A DNA stretch of 64,000 bases from Nitzschia sp. DOCU1 (GCA_951394045.1 OX595985.1:5792311-5856310), one strand, 5' to 3'; counted from the first letter of the stretch, positions 7,482 through 17,280 are shown. Notes: generated by a model from the sequence alone, not told the origin. Numbers and translations are program-made.

Positions 7482-10400
7482 CTGGGAAGAAGAGCTGCAT
7501 CCTTGCGCCGTATTGCCTCGTCGTCGTCTGGAACTGTGGTTTCGGTGTGGAGATGTGAGCTCGATTCTCATGCGGATATCTGCGCTTTCTCTGAGAGTGG
7601 ATGCTATGTGTTATATGTTTATCAATATGATATTGAAGTGAATGGGTTTCATGCGGGAATGGGCCCAATTCCAAAGGTTCGCGAATGCTTGGTCGCCATT
7701 GCGTATGATTGCCCTCTCACCTATCAAACTTTTATTTTGTTGTTTGACCATGTCTTGGTCATTCCGGGTATGAGCTGCCATTTGCTATGCCCGGATCAAT
7801 TGCGAGAAAACCAGCTGATTGTTAACGATGTTCCATTGTTAAGGATCCCATTGGCGCAGCGGAAGCCGACGGACCACTGTATAATTGAGGGGACCGCCGA
7901 TCTGCGGATCCCCCTGCAGTATGACAAACCCTTTTCATTCTTTCCATGCAGAAAGCCCTCGAGAGAAGAGGCCACCGATCCGGTGAACAATATTCATGTA
8001 CGAATGACGAGTGAATTTGAGTGGAAACCTTCCGACCCTCATTGCAACGATGCAGAAGAACACCTGCGACAAACGGTCGGCGGCAACAATTTTCACAATC
8101 TCGACTCTATCGTGACGAAGCGCCTTGTGTCCGCTTTTAATATTGCGTCGACCATACGAGATCAGGCTCTCTCAGCATTCCTAGGGGACAAAGTTTCGGC
8201 TACTTTATCGGGAGTGAAAACCGCTACAAAAACTACGTTGGTTAAAGCGGATGCCCTGGCACGTCGTTGGAGGATCTCTATTGAAGCCGCGCAACGAACG
8301 CTTAATAAAACGACTCAACGTGCCGTCAGAGACTGGAGCAAGGTGACAGGGGACCGTTTATTTCGGCCCTCCCATTATCAGCTCCGGTATCCAAGGTTGA
8401 AATGTGTAATGTATACTGATACGAAGTTTGGTCCCTGCACATCGCTTGAGGGGACTACTTGTCTCCAAATTTATGCCACGATATTTCAATGGTGCCGAGC
8501 TTTTCCGTTGCGCCGAGAGAAAGATGCTCATACGTCGCTGGATAAATTGTTTCGTGCTTTCGGATTTCCTGAAGCGATCATTCCTGATTCGGCTACTACG
8601 CTAACGCAAGGAGAATTCTTGAGGCGCTGTCAAAAAGCGCAAGTTCCTATCTATCCGGTGGAGCCTTACATGCATAACCAAGCGAGAGCCGAGGACACAA
8701 TTCGGGAAGTGACTCGGTTATATGAAAGGACGATGACCTCACGTAACGTACCAGCTGTGTTGTGGGACAGATGCTTTATGACTTGTTGCGAACAACGTTC
8801 TCACACCATTCTAAATCACCCCGAGCAAGAAGGCGAATGCGCCACTACAATTATTACAGGTAACACTGCAGATATTTCACATCTCGTGGACTTTGCGTTC
8901 TACGATTGGTGCTGGTCTCGGTCGCCGGCAGAATCAGCTCAACCGAAAAAGCAACTCACTCGCTGGCTTGGCCCAAGTTTTGATGTTGGAGACGAGCTCT
9001 GCTTCGCCGTGCTGACCTCGAAGGGGACAATTTTGCACCGTACTTCGGTCATTCCACTTTTGCCCGAGGAACACCGCTCCGAGGACATCAAACAAACGAA
9101 GAAGGAATTCACTGAAAAATTAAAAGTGTCGCTTGGTGATCGAATAAAAGGGATTTCTGTCGACCCGGAAGAAGATGATGATCGGTTTATCCGTGTTGAA
9201 GCAACCGTTCCAGAATACGAAAGGTATGAAGACGATGAAGTCCAGGTTGTTTTAGCGGACGATGAAGAAGAAAGGGAACGGAAATTGTGGCAATGGGAAC
9301 CGCCTCCGGTTGATGAAGAGGAGGACCAGCTTGCATTTGACAAATATGTTTCATCGAAGGTTCGTATGGCCTCCGGTGACGGTAATTCGTTTTTCACAGG
9401 TATCGTGAAGGGCCGGAAGCGAGGCCCCGATGGGAAATTCATTGGTTTTTATCATGACAATCCTATTCTTGACACGAGCGTCTACGAAGTTGAATTTGAC
9501 GACGGTCACGTTGAAGCGTACAATGCTAACCAAATTGCAGAAGCGATTTATGCTACGGTTGATGATGAGGGCTACACCGTCATGCACTTGAAAGAATTCG
9601 TTGACCACAAGCACGATGGAAGTGCCTTGTCGAAAGATGATGCTTGGATTGAGCACCATGGCCGGAGAATACCCAAGAGAACGACAAAAGGATGGAAGGT
9701 TTGTGCTGAAATGGTCGACGGATCGACTGAATGGCTTTCGCTGAAGGATGCGAAAGAGGGTTATCCGGTGCAACTGGCGGAGTATGCCGTGGCGAATAAA
9801 CTTGTTGAGGAACCAGTGTTTATTTGGTGGGTTCCTTATACCCTTCGAAAACGTGATCGGATTTTGAAAGCGGTCAAACGTCGCGCGATTCGTCGCAAAA
9901 ATGAGAAGTTTGGAATTGAAGTCCCAGGGCCCATGGATGTGGCCCGGGCACGAGCTATTGATGCTGAAACCGGTACTGACCTGTGGGAGAAGGCGATGGC
10001 TAAAGAGGTTAAGACCGTGCTGCCTGCCCTGAAAATTCTCGAAGATAATGAACAACCGCCAGTCGGTTCGCAGCAGATCGACCTGATGATTATTTTTGAT
10101 GTTAAAATGGATCTGACAAGAAAAGCCCGCATATGCGCAAGAGGCGATCAGACGGAGGCACCGTCATCGATTACATATGCGTCGGTTGTGACGCGGGAAA
10201 GTATCCGAATTGCATTCCTCATTGCTGCTTTGAATGGTCTCAACATTTTATCTGCCGATATTGCAGGAGCTTACTTGCATGCGCCTTGCGCGGAAAAAGT
10301 TCACACAGTCTTGGGTCCGGAGTTCGGCTCTCTCCAGGGTAGGAGAGCTGTGATCGTTAAAGCACTTTATGGTTTGGCTTCTGCAGGATTTTCATGGAGG

Positions 10401-11591
10401 TCTCATTGTGCAAAGGTTTTGAGGGAAGAATTGCAATTCATTCCATGCCGTGCCGACATGGATGTTTGGCGCCGTGAGGCGTTGCGCCCGAACGGCGAGA
10501 AATATTACGAATATTTGCTTGTGTATACTGACGACCTGCTGTGTGTCTCTCACGATCCAAAGTTGATCCTGAATGATCTGAATGATCGGTTTCTTTTAAA
10601 ACCAGAGTCAGTTGGAGAGCCAACATCCTATCTAGGAGCGACAATCTCGAAATATTGGATTGACGGGGATCCTAACTTTAAATGGGCTATCGGTTCCGAG
10701 GAATACGTGAAAGAAGCAATCCGCGTGATCCAACTACGGATCGACGGAACTCTGAAGAACAAGGTCAGCTCTGTACTACCGAACGGGTACAGGCCAGAGC
10801 TGGATTCGTCACCGCTATTAAATGACGACGGTGTATCGTTTTACATGCAATGTATTGGAATTTTGCGGTGGATTGTTGAGAAGGGGAGAATTGATATCTG
10901 CGGAGAAGTTTCGATGCTTTCGGCATATAATGCGTGTCCGAGGAAGGGGCACCTGGATGCGGCGTTGCACATGTTTGCATATTTGAAGTCTCACGATCGA
11001 TCAAAACTTGTGATGGATGATGCTTACATGGAGTGGGAAGAGTTACCCAAATGCGATTGGTCTGAATTTTATCCGTGGGCTAAAGATGAATGGCCACCGG
11101 ACGCGCCAAAACCATTAGGAAAACCCGTGGTAATTACCATGTTCGTGGATGCTTCGCATGCTGCTAACCTTGTTACTCGACAGTCGCGCACAGGTGTGTT
11201 GATTTTCTTGAACAGAGCGCCAATCGTTTGGTACTCTAAGAAGCAGAACAGTGTTGAAACAAGTTCGTTCGGTTCCGAGTTCATGGCTTTAAAAACCGGA
11301 GTTGAATTGTTGGAGGCATTGCGCTACAAGCTAAGGATGATGGGTATCCCTATTGAGGGCTTCGCTAATGTCAGAGTTGACAACATGTCCGTGGTCAAGA
11401 ATACAAGTGTTCCCGAGTCGATGCTGAAGAAGAAGTCAAACTCAATTGCATATCACTACGTTCGGTCGAAAGCTGCAGCAGATATTATACGAATTGGGTA
11501 CGAATCTACCAAGTCTAACTTGGCTGACATGTTAACCAAGATCCAAACCGGTCCAGAGAGGAAGAGGTTGTGTTCAAAGGTGATGTTCTGA
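7482..11591 (+). CDS. Pol of Copia A: protease, integrase, reverse transcriptase, RNase H
   Basis: An uninterrupted frame of 1369 codons in phase with gag. The protease motif is CELDSHADICAF just after the UGA. The integrase has a divergent N-terminal zinc-free segment (ARRWRIS..TTQRAVRDWS), then core acids in YTDTKFG, IIPDSATTLT and ARAEDTIREV. A C-terminal integrase region follows (GDGNSFFTGIVKGRKRGPDG). The RVT_2 reverse transcriptase has the YTDD box at 10524-10535, and the Copia RNase H has MFVDASHAAN and SSFGSEFMALKTG. Highly similar to the pol of element B. It appears functional, although the DNA-transposon insertion in the 5' LTR should reduce transcription. Confidence 0.9.
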   Translation: MGRRAASLRRIASSSSGTVVSVWRCELDSHADICAFSESGCYVLYVYQYDIEVNGFHAGMGPIPKVRECLVAIAYDCPLTYQTFILLFDHVLVIPGMSCHLLCPDQLRENQLIVNDVPLLRIPLAQRKPTDHCIIEGTADLRIPLQYDKPFSFFPCRKPSREEATDPVNNIHVRMTSEFEWKPSDPHCNDAEEHLRQTVGGNNFHNLDSIVTKRLVSAFNIASTIRDQALSAFLGDKVSATLSGVKTATKTTLVKADALARRWRISIEAAQRTLNKTTQRAVRDWSKVTGDRLFRPSHYQLRYPRLKCVMYTDTKFGPCTSLEGTTCLQIYATIFQWCRAFPLRREKDAHTSLDKLFRAFGFPEAIIPDSATTLTQGEFLRRCQKAQVPIYPVEPYMHNQARAEDTIREVTRLYERTMTSRNVPAVLWDRCFMTCCEQRSHTILNHPEQEGECATTIITGNTADISHLVDFAFYDWCWSRSPAESAQPKKQLTRWLGPSFDVGDELCFAVLTSKGTILHRTSVIPLLPEEHRSEDIKQTKKEFTEKLKVSLGDRIKGISVDPEEDDDRFIRVEATVPEYERYEDDEVQVVLADDEEERERKLWQWEPPPVDEEEDQLAFDKYVSSKVRMASGDGNSFFTGIVKGRKRGPDGKFIGFYHDNPILDTSVYEVEFDDGHVEAYNANQIAEAIYATVDDEGYTVMHLKEFVDHKHDGSALSKDDAWIEHHGRRIPKRTTKGWKVCAEMVDGSTEWLSLKDAKEGYPVQLAEYAVANKLVEEPVFIWWVPYTLRKRDRILKAVKRRAIRRKNEKFGIEVPGPMDVARARAIDAETGTDLWEKAMAKEVKTVLPALKILEDNEQPPVGSQQIDLMIIFDVKMDLTRKARICARGDQTEAPSSITYASVVTRESIRIAFLIAALNGLNILSADIAGAYLHAPCAEKVHTVLGPEFGSLQGRRAVIVKALYGLASAGFSWRSHCAKVLREELQFIPCRADMDVWRREALRPNGEKYYEYLLVYTDDLLCVSHDPKLILNDLNDRFLLKPESVGEPTSYLGATISKYWIDGDPNFKWAIGSEEYVKEAIRVIQLRIDGTLKNKVSSVLPNGYRPELDSSPLLNDDGVSFYMQCIGILRWIVEKGRIDICGEVSMLSAYNACPRKGHLDAALHMFAYLKSHDRSKLVMDDAYMEWEELPKCDWSEFYPWAKDEWPPDAPKPLGKPVVITMFVDASHAANLVTRQSRTGVLIFLNRAPIVWYSKKQNSVETSSFGSEFMALKTGVELLEALRYKLRMMGIPIEGFANVRVDNMSVVKNTSVPESMLKKKSNSIAYHYVRSKAAADIIRIGYESTKSNLADMLTKIQTGPERKRLCSKVMF

Positions 11592-11743
11592 GTTCTTGTT
11601 GAAGATGCGTTTGGCTCCGCAGGGTGGCAGTGACCTCTAGCGAGGGATCTGTTGGAGTCGGACGTCCATCCGAAGAGGTGGTAACCCTTAGATTAGACTA
11701 GAGATGACAATGCCATCCGATCAGGTAGCATCCGAGTAGCATT

Positions 11744-11751
11744 GAGGGGAC
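11744..11751 (+). promoter_or_regulatory. Polypurine tract of Copia A
   Basis: GAGGGGAC directly before the 3' LTR. The same eight bases precede the 3' LTR of Copia B (57328-57335, minus strand). Expected to prime plus-strand DNA synthesis. Confidence 0.75.
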
Positions 11752-11914
11752 CGTTAATTCCCCGTGATAGTCGCCAAGACTAGGGACTCAGGCGGGACTG
11801 GAGATGCCCGCGAGGTAAATTAAGCGCACAATTTGTTACTGTCCAATGTTTTCCCATCATCCATCGTATCGTGTATTTGTGTTTGAATCTCTACCACTCC
11901 TTGCTAGATTTAAT
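11752..11914 (+). repeat. 3' LTR of Copia A
   Basis: 163 bases, CGTTAATTCCCC to GATTTAAT, matching 4545-4702 plus 1804-1810. It is the intact reference that shows where the DNA transposon split the 5' LTR. Confidence 0.9.
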
Positions 11915-11945
11915 GTGAATTATCATACGGTGAATGGGAGCCCCT

Positions 11946-12100
11946 GGGACACCAACGAAAATACCGCATGTTGCCAGTTTTGGCGATACGGAGCGACAGA
12001 CAGATCTCACCGCGGTAGGGCCAAGGGGAAAGGGGGCATGCAGGCGCGCAAGACGAATTTTCGAGTACCGCAACGGATACAGGAACAGTTTCGGTTGGTC
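11946..12100 (+). repeat. Left arm of a 155-bp inverted repeat
   Basis: Begins GGGACACCAACG and is nearly identical to the reverse complement of 16950-17104. The arms bracket 5.2 kb containing a small ORF, a tandem repeat and a LINE. They are probably long TIRs of a DNA transposon into which the LINE later moved. Confidence 0.8.
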
Positions 12101-12261
12101 AGCGTCGCGAGCGTGGCGAGACGGACGGCTTGCTTAGGTTTTCGTGCATTGCGATCAACAAGGCAAAGAAGAAGAAGGAACAGAAGGAACGGAAATTGCG
12201 ATGGGAGGATAGTGCGGCAAAAAGAGTTTTGCTAAACGACCTAGCAAGTGGACTTCTGTCG

Positions 12262-12690
12262 ATGAACCGAGAAGAGGTTCCACCAATGGCCGCGTGGGAG
12301 GTTTATAAGGTTCATGAAGCGTTCGAACTTGTCACCTACGAACAGTTCCGGATGAATCTAAACAACTACCGCAACGCAATGCCGCAAAAGCTGGCGAGTG
12401 TGAGTCACGAGCTTGACGCCCTGCGTAGGGATCGAGTTTTGCACCCACGTCAAACAAGGAATGCTCGTGGTGAGCTCGTCTTCGACTTACACGAGGCAAA
12501 ACGGCAGTTGCGGATCGATGTGAAGGCTGGGCTTCACAAAAGATTTACCCCGGCGGGGCTTCAATCGAAACGGAGTGTCTACCAGCACTTCGACCCCATA
12601 AAGTTCAAGGAACGCATTTATCAGGAAGAGCGCAGGGTGCGTTTTGTCAACTACATGAATGACAAACGCAAGAATGAAGTCAAATGGTAG
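12262..12690 (+). CDS. Unrecognised basic protein inside the inverted-repeat element
   Basis: 142 residues from the first ATG (12262); the frame is open from 12130 without an ATG. It is rich in Lys/Arg and charged helices: an FELVTYEQFRMNLNNYR segment, then FDPIKFKERIYQEERR and RFVNYMNDKRK near the C-terminus. No named domain is recognised. Proteins of this flavour (Phe-rich block, IYQE..R...NY...KR tail) are, to my memory, frequent as repetitive hypotheticals in diatom genomes, which fits a transposon-borne gene. It lies 160 bases inside the left 155-bp inverted repeat. Codon usage does not look unusual. The function is not known. Confidence 0.5.
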   Translation: MNREEVPPMAAWEVYKVHEAFELVTYEQFRMNLNNYRNAMPQKLASVSHELDALRRDRVLHPRQTRNARGELVFDLHEAKRQLRIDVKAGLHKRFTPAGLQSKRSVYQHFDPIKFKERIYQEERRVRFVNYMNDKRKNEVKW

Positions 12691-12703
12691 GTATACGGCG
12701 CCA

Positions 12704-13075
12704 AAGAAGCCGGCTGTGCATTCGTTGCTAAATCGTAGACAACCTAGCCGAGTCCAAAGGCCACCCCACTCTCTCATCCGTTTATATACACCTCCCGAAG
12801 AAGGAATACCATGGGAAATGAGTCAATGCGCGCAACATGCCATCGTCGAACGTCAAATTCAATCGCTGCAAAGAAGTGCTGCTGTTCATTCGTGGCTAAA
12901 TGGTGGACAGGCTAGCCGAGTCCAAAGTTGCCCCACTCACTCTCATTCGTATAGACCGCGCGCCAACGAAGGAATAGCATGGGAAATGAATCGATGCACG
13001 CAACATATTATTATTGAAGGTCGAAATCGATCGCTGCGAAGAAGCACTGCTGTGCATTCGTTGGTTGTGGTCGGG
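12704..13075 (+). repeat. Tandem repeat, unit ~168 bp, about 2.2 copies
   Basis: Units start at 12704, 12871 and 13039, each beginning AAGAAG and holding CTAGCCGAGTCCAAAG and ATGGGAAATGA in register. The period is 167-168 bases (56 codons), and one forward frame stays open through the array (12659-13147), so a repeat protein is possible but unproven. Confidence 0.7.
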
Positions 13076-13599
13076 ACTAGTACTCTTGGGGCGAGTAGTA
13101 TGACTCGGCGATGGACGGCTATCGAAAGGGTGAAGCAGACACCGTAGGTGCAGAAATTTGCTGATGCTGCTGCTGCTGATGTTGGACGAGTTCGGTGTGA
13201 CCAACACGAGATTCGGTTGAAATGGGCGGCACAAGGTTGTTCTTGATCGTAGTTGCTGTTGTCGTAGTCGCGGTGGCCGTATTACTTTCGCCACCAAAGA
13301 GATCAACAAAGTCAACGTGGTTGGATCCCCACGAATAGATGGTTGTTGTTATTGTCCAAGGAGGACAAAGAAGCGATGGTAGTAAGAGGTGTAAGACTTG
13401 TGCTGACAACAGTCATCCTTTGCGGTCATCAACACATCGTGTCCCTGGCATGCCAGTCCATCAAGTCGTTGATGCGTCTGTCACACCAAGCTCGCCGTGC
13501 TCGCAGAGATCGCCCGCCCGCCACCCGCATAGCCTCTGCCCGGGGGGAAACGGGGGGAGTCGGGGGGAATTGGCGGGAATTTCCCGCCAATTCCCCCCG
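13076..13599. other. Spacer with CAA/CAG-type repeats and a perfect palindrome
   Basis: No convincing gene. A minus-strand ORF (13119-13409) has a short Gln/His run. At 13556-13604 there are two 24-base arms, perfectly complementary around a single T, starting GGAGTCGGGGGG. The right arm is also the 5' target duplication of the LINE that follows. Confidence 0.6.
13582..13597 (+). repeat. Left target-site duplication of LINE
   Basis: TCCCGCCAATTCCCCC, repeated exactly at 16793-16808 after the LINE. Confidence 0.7.
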
Positions 13600-16500
13600 A
13601 CTCCAGTATTGCTCACTCAAGAAACTTGGGAAAAAGACAATGAAATGCTAGAAATAGAAAGATGCCTATTCTTCTCAAATGGCAACCCTACAAACACCCG
13701 GAAGAAAGGCGGAGTGGGAATCATTCTATCCCCAAGAGCAGTCAAAGCGTGGAAGAGAGCGGGACAACCAGAACCAGCCCGCCCTGAACCATCCGCAGAG
13801 GCAACAAGAGCAATAGGACTTGAACTAATACTGGAAGACAAGGCTAACAAACCAGTCAAAGTCTACCTAATTAGTGCATACCTACCCTGCTCTAGCTACA
13901 CAGCAGAACAATACGAGGAAACTCTAACACAAGTGCAAACGCTAATCGATAGGCGCCCAAAACAAAGTATGCTCATCGTGGGTGGAGACTTCAATGCCTC
14001 CATTGGACTCTCAAACAACGGAGACCATGCCGTAACAGGACCTTTTGGGAACCCACACCTATCCGAGAACGGCGAAACACTCAGGAACTTCATGGCGATG
14101 AACGGACTATCAGCAGCAGCCAGCTACTTCAAAAAGCACTGCTACGACACATGGTCCTTCGCAGGCAACAACGAGCGCCCCCGACAAATTGACCACATCC
14201 TGGTCAAACAGGGAGACCGTCGAAGCATCATCAACTGCGAAACACACGACGAAACTGGAATCACCAGCGACCACCTCGCGGTCCGAACAAAGATCCGTAT
14301 CGCCGCGCACATCCCCAAGAAGCACCAAGCAAAGCTCAACAACCCGGACACGGAGAAAAGCGATGCGCCGAAGGAGAAACAAACCAGAATCGACTGGCAA
14401 GCACTCCGAGCCGATGAAACCAAAAAAGCTTGGAACAAAGAAATCCACGAACGGATCTCCCAACACCAAGCCGAACACCTGGACTACGGCACACTCTCGG
14501 CAATCATGGAGGAGGCAGCAAGGAAAACCGCACCAGCCGACAACCGGAAAAGGAAAGCCTGGTTCGAACTAAGCAAGCCAAAACTCCTAGAAAGGATAGA
14601 AGAAAGAAACAAAGCAATGGCTGAGTACAAAAAGAAAAAAGACCAGCCAAGCAAAGAGAATCTTCGAACCCACCGGAACAACCTGAGACATGCAATCAGC
14701 GAGGCGAAGGAAAAATGGCTCAATGCCAAGCTTGAAGAAGTTGAAAAAATGGATGCCGACCCCAAGAATTCGTGGCGCGCCATCAAAGAGATTGCGGCTG
14801 GACTTTATGGTCACCAACAGGTCGCCACAATCATCAAAATGCGCAACAACAACGGGGGACTAGCAAAGAATGACACCGAAAACGCAAAAGTCTTCGCCCA
14901 ACACTTCAACAAGCTGTACAACAACATCGAGACAACTACCTTTGACCCGCTAGTCGTTGACGAAATTAGAGAACTGGAAGAAGTCCCCGAAATCGGTCTA
15001 CCACCAAACAGAAAAGAAATCCGCACTGCGCTCATGAAAATGCAATATGAAAAAGCACCTGGACCGAACGGCATCCCAACGGAAGCCTTCAAGAACCTCC
15101 AAGGAACGGGAATGCAAGCGCTAGAAGATATCATTCAACGAATGTGGAACGACCCTGACTTCCTCCCAGAAGAGTGGTCCCAAATTGGACTCAGCATACT
15201 ACCAAAAAAGGGTGACCTAAGCAACCCAAACAAATGGCGAGGGATTGCATTAGGTGACGCTGCAGCAAAAACGGTATCCTCCATCATCGCAAATCGACTT
15301 ACCAAACACCTTTCAAAATTTGGCATCGACGAACAATGCGGATGCCTATTCGGAAAAGGATGCACGGACGCAACATTCTCCCTCAAAGCGACCCTCGAAA
15401 CTCTGAAAGAACACGGCCAATCAACCTATGTCCTATTCGTCGATCTAGTAAAAGCCTTTGACTCCGCCAACCGGGAACTACTGTGGATCATCCTAAAAAA
15501 ATATGGAATCCCTGAGACAACAATTTCTGTAATCAAGAAACTCCACACGGACGTGACTTACCTAATGCGAATTGGGCAAAAGAAAACAGAAATCCCCGGA
15601 ACAGTCGGAGTGAAGCAAGGCGACAACCTTGGTCCCATACTTTTTATAATCCTCATCAACGCTGTGGCCGAAGCCCTACGCCAGAAGTGGACCTTTCAAA
15701 AACCAGACCTACGATGGCACGGTCTAACGGACGGAAGAACAAACCCACAACTCGCCAAGGGAACCAATCACCGCACCAAAGGACAACAGTTCTCAATCGA
15801 TGGCTCCTATTATGTCGACGATGCAGCATACATCTTTGCCAACAGAGAAGACTTGATCGCCGCATCAAAACTAATCACAAGCCACTTTAGACGATTCGGT
15901 CTAACGGTTCACTGCGGTGACAAGAGGAATAATGAGCCATCCAAAACAGAAATAATGTTCGTCCCAGCCGCTGGGTACTCACCTACTGCTCAAGACACTA
16001 CGGATGTCATGCTCAACGAGCATGAATACTTCGGTTTTTGTGATTCCTTTAAATACCTTGGAACAACTTTCACTAACAAACTGGAAGACTGCGCCGACAT
16101 AAAGAAAAGAATCCAGAAGGCCACGGGAGCATTCGCAGCGATGTCCAAGTTATTAAAAGACCCGAAGCTCAAACACAAACTTCGAGTCCGAGCATATGAA
16201 GCAACGGTGCTGAACATCCTTCTCTTCGGATGCAAAAGCTGGGCCCTGAAAATCCAAGACCGGAAAAAATTGGAAGCAACCCACCACCGGTTCCTGCGAT
16301 CGATGCTGAACCTGAGCATTTATGATGTGAAAGAGTTACACATCAGCAATGCCCAAATCAGGGAAGAACTCGGATGCAACACCCTGACACAATCGATGGA
16401 ACTGCGGAGAGCCAGGTGGCTGGAAAAACTTGCCAACATGCCCGAAACACGGAACCCCCAGAAAATACTCGTTGCGTGGACACCCAACCCCCGACCCACT

Positions 16501-16792
16501 GGTAGACCTGCACAAACAATCCGACACGCCTACGCACACACGTTGGAAAAAGAACTGAATATCAGCTCACAGCTGAAAGTATGGATACCAGAGGCGCGAA
16601 ACCACGAGAATTGGGCACAACGCGTCGAGCACTCGCTTGACCTCGCGAAAGGCACGTACAAACCGTACAAACTCCGATGACCGAAACCCCGCGCAACGAC
16701 CGAAAAACTCCAACGAACACAAAAGTACACGAGAACACAGAACCTGGAGGTACTGGCTGAAATAGTACTAAAATAGGCGTGCACTCTCTCTC
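13598..16792 (+). mobile_element. 5'-truncated non-LTR retrotransposon (LINE)
   Basis: A LINE bounded by a 16-base direct repeat (13582-13597, 16793-16808). It starts inside the endonuclease domain, lacking the first ~60-80 residues of an APE-type nuclease and any ORF1, as expected for incomplete reverse transcription. The 3' end is not poly-A but a short CT repeat, GCACTCTCTCTC. It sits between the arms of the 155-bp inverted repeat, so it is younger than that element. Confidence 0.8.
13600..16680 (+). CDS. LINE ORF2: APE endonuclease plus reverse transcriptase, N-terminally truncated
   Basis: The frame (open from ATG 13339, but LINE-derived only from about 13600) encodes an endonuclease/exonuclease/phosphatase domain (VLLTQETW, IVGGDFNASIG near 13975, RQIDHILV near 14191, SDHLAV near 14269). 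A charged linker follows, then an RVT_1 reverse transcriptase: ILPKKGD, WRGIALGD, VLFVDLVKAFD near 15433, VKQGDNLGP, and the catalytic YVDD near 15811. The C-terminal region (FRRFGLTVHCGDK, FKYLGTTFTN, RRARWLEKLANMP) is typical of LINEs that copy host-like reverse transcripts. The missing N-terminal catalytic Asn/Glu region of the endonuclease means this copy is dead for target cutting, although the rest is uninterrupted. Confidence 0.85.
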   Translation, partial: TPVLLTQETWEKDNEMLEIERCLFFSNGNPTNTRKKGGVGIILSPRAVKAWKRAGQPEPARPEPSAEATRAIGLELILEDKANKPVKVYLISAYLPCSSYTAEQYEETLTQVQTLIDRRPKQSMLIVGGDFNASIGLSNNGDHAVTGPFGNPHLSENGETLRNFMAMNGLSAAASYFKKHCYDTWSFAGNNERPRQIDHILVKQGDRRSIINCETHDETGITSDHLAVRTKIRIAAHIPKKHQAKLNNPDTEKSDAPKEKQTRIDWQALRADETKKAWNKEIHERISQHQAEHLDYGTLSAIMEEAARKTAPADNRKRKAWFELSKPKLLERIEERNKAMAEYKKKKDQPSKENLRTHRNNLRHAISEAKEKWLNAKLEEVEKMDADPKNSWRAIKEIAAGLYGHQQVATIIKMRNNNGGLAKNDTENAKVFAQHFNKLYNNIETTTFDPLVVDEIRELEEVPEIGLPPNRKEIRTALMKMQYEKAPGPNGIPTEAFKNLQGTGMQALEDIIQRMWNDPDFLPEEWSQIGLSILPKKGDLSNPNKWRGIALGDAAAKTVSSIIANRLTKHLSKFGIDEQCGCLFGKGCTDATFSLKATLETLKEHGQSTYVLFVDLVKAFDSANRELLWIILKKYGIPETTISVIKKLHTDVTYLMRIGQKKTEIPGTVGVKQGDNLGPILFIILINAVAEALRQKWTFQKPDLRWHGLTDGRTNPQLAKGTNHRTKGQQFSIDGSYYVDDAAYIFANREDLIAASKLITSHFRRFGLTVHCGDKRNNEPSKTEIMFVPAAGYSPTAQDTTDVMLNEHEYFGFCDSFKYLGTTFTNKLEDCADIKKRIQKATGAFAAMSKLLKDPKLKHKLRVRAYEATVLNILLFGCKSWALKIQDRKKLEATHHRFLRSMLNLSIYDVKELHISNAQIREELGCNTLTQSMELRRARWLEKLANMPETRNPQKILVAWTPNPRPTGRPAQTIRHAYAHTLEKELNISSQLKVWIPEARNHENWAQRVEHSLDLAKGTYKPYKLR

Positions 16793-16808
16793 TCCCGCCA
16801 ATTCCCCC
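16793..16808 (+). repeat. Right target-site duplication of LINE
   Basis: Exact copy of 13582-13597, preceded by a CT microsatellite. Confidence 0.7.
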
Positions 16809-16949
16809 AGCCATGTCGCCAGGGAGGCTTTCATCTCTAAGGGGTGATCTGGCGATTCGTTGAATGACCGACGTGCTCGCTGAATTCAAAAGGCATATAT
16901 TAAATTGATTATTTCCTATAAGTAAATGATGTCGTTACACATTCAAACT

Positions 16950-17104
16950 GACCAACCGAAACTGTTCTTGTATCCGTTGCGGTACTCGAAAATTCGTCTT
17001 GCGCGCCTGCATGCCCCCTTTCCCCTTGGCCCTACCGCGGTGAGATCTGTCTGTCGCTCCGTATCGCCAAAATTAGCAACATGCGGTATTTTCGTTGGTG
17101 TCCC
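16950..17104 (-). repeat. Right arm of the 155-bp inverted repeat
   Basis: Reverse complement of 11946-12100 with only a few changes. It ends GGTGTCCC at 17104 and abuts a sequence related to the DNA transposon end. Confidence 0.8.
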
Positions 17105-17107
17105 TGA

Positions 17108-17245
17108 TGAATTTGAAGTTGGCAGGCCTTGCATATCGTGAGAAATAACACGGTGGCATTATTTAAGAAGAAGGAATTTGCTTTAAGTCCATTAACTTCC
17201 CCCTTTTTCGTATTCATTAGAAATCATCTCAAATCCATTGTTTTT
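17108..17245 (+). repeat. Solo end of the FEN1/DDE transposon family
   Basis: Similar in the same orientation to 1823-1955, sharing TTGGCAGGCCTTGCATATCG, AGAAATAACACGGTGGCATT and CTTCCCCCTTT, but without the perfect GGGACCCC tip. No partner end was found nearby, so it is a decayed or solo end. Confidence 0.7.
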
Positions 17246-17280
17246 AACTCGTCTCTCTCTAATGTCTTGTTGGCAAACAA

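Larger units (their letters stand above)
1804..11914 (+). mobile_element. Copia LTR retrotransposon A, carrying two nested insertions
   Basis: A complete Ty1/Copia-type element: 5' LTR (1804-1810 plus 4545-4702), primer-binding site 4703-4718, gag, pol in the order protease, integrase, RT, RNase H, polypurine tract 11744-11751, 3' LTR 11752-11914. The two LTRs match without a visible difference over 156 bases, so insertion was recent. Two younger insertions sit inside it: a DNA transposon in the 5' LTR (1811-4544) and a fold-back MITE in the leader (5071-5867). Without the MITE the leader is about 475 bases, close to the 549 bases of the related element B. No matching target duplication was found (AGGGG on the left, GTGAA on the right). 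The 7-base left LTR stub is inferred from the empty-site sequence in the 3' LTR. Confidence 0.85.

Noticed and set aside
8939..10055. Minus-strand ORFs inside Copia A pol
   Set aside because: Antisense shadows of a long conserved coding frame; Ser-rich composition typical of complement reading.
12704..13075. CRISPR array
   Set aside because: Only two and a bit units of 168 bases without unique spacers; a eukaryotic tandem repeat.
14110..14817. Minus-strand ORFs in the LINE
   Set aside because: Shadows of the endonuclease and linker coding region.
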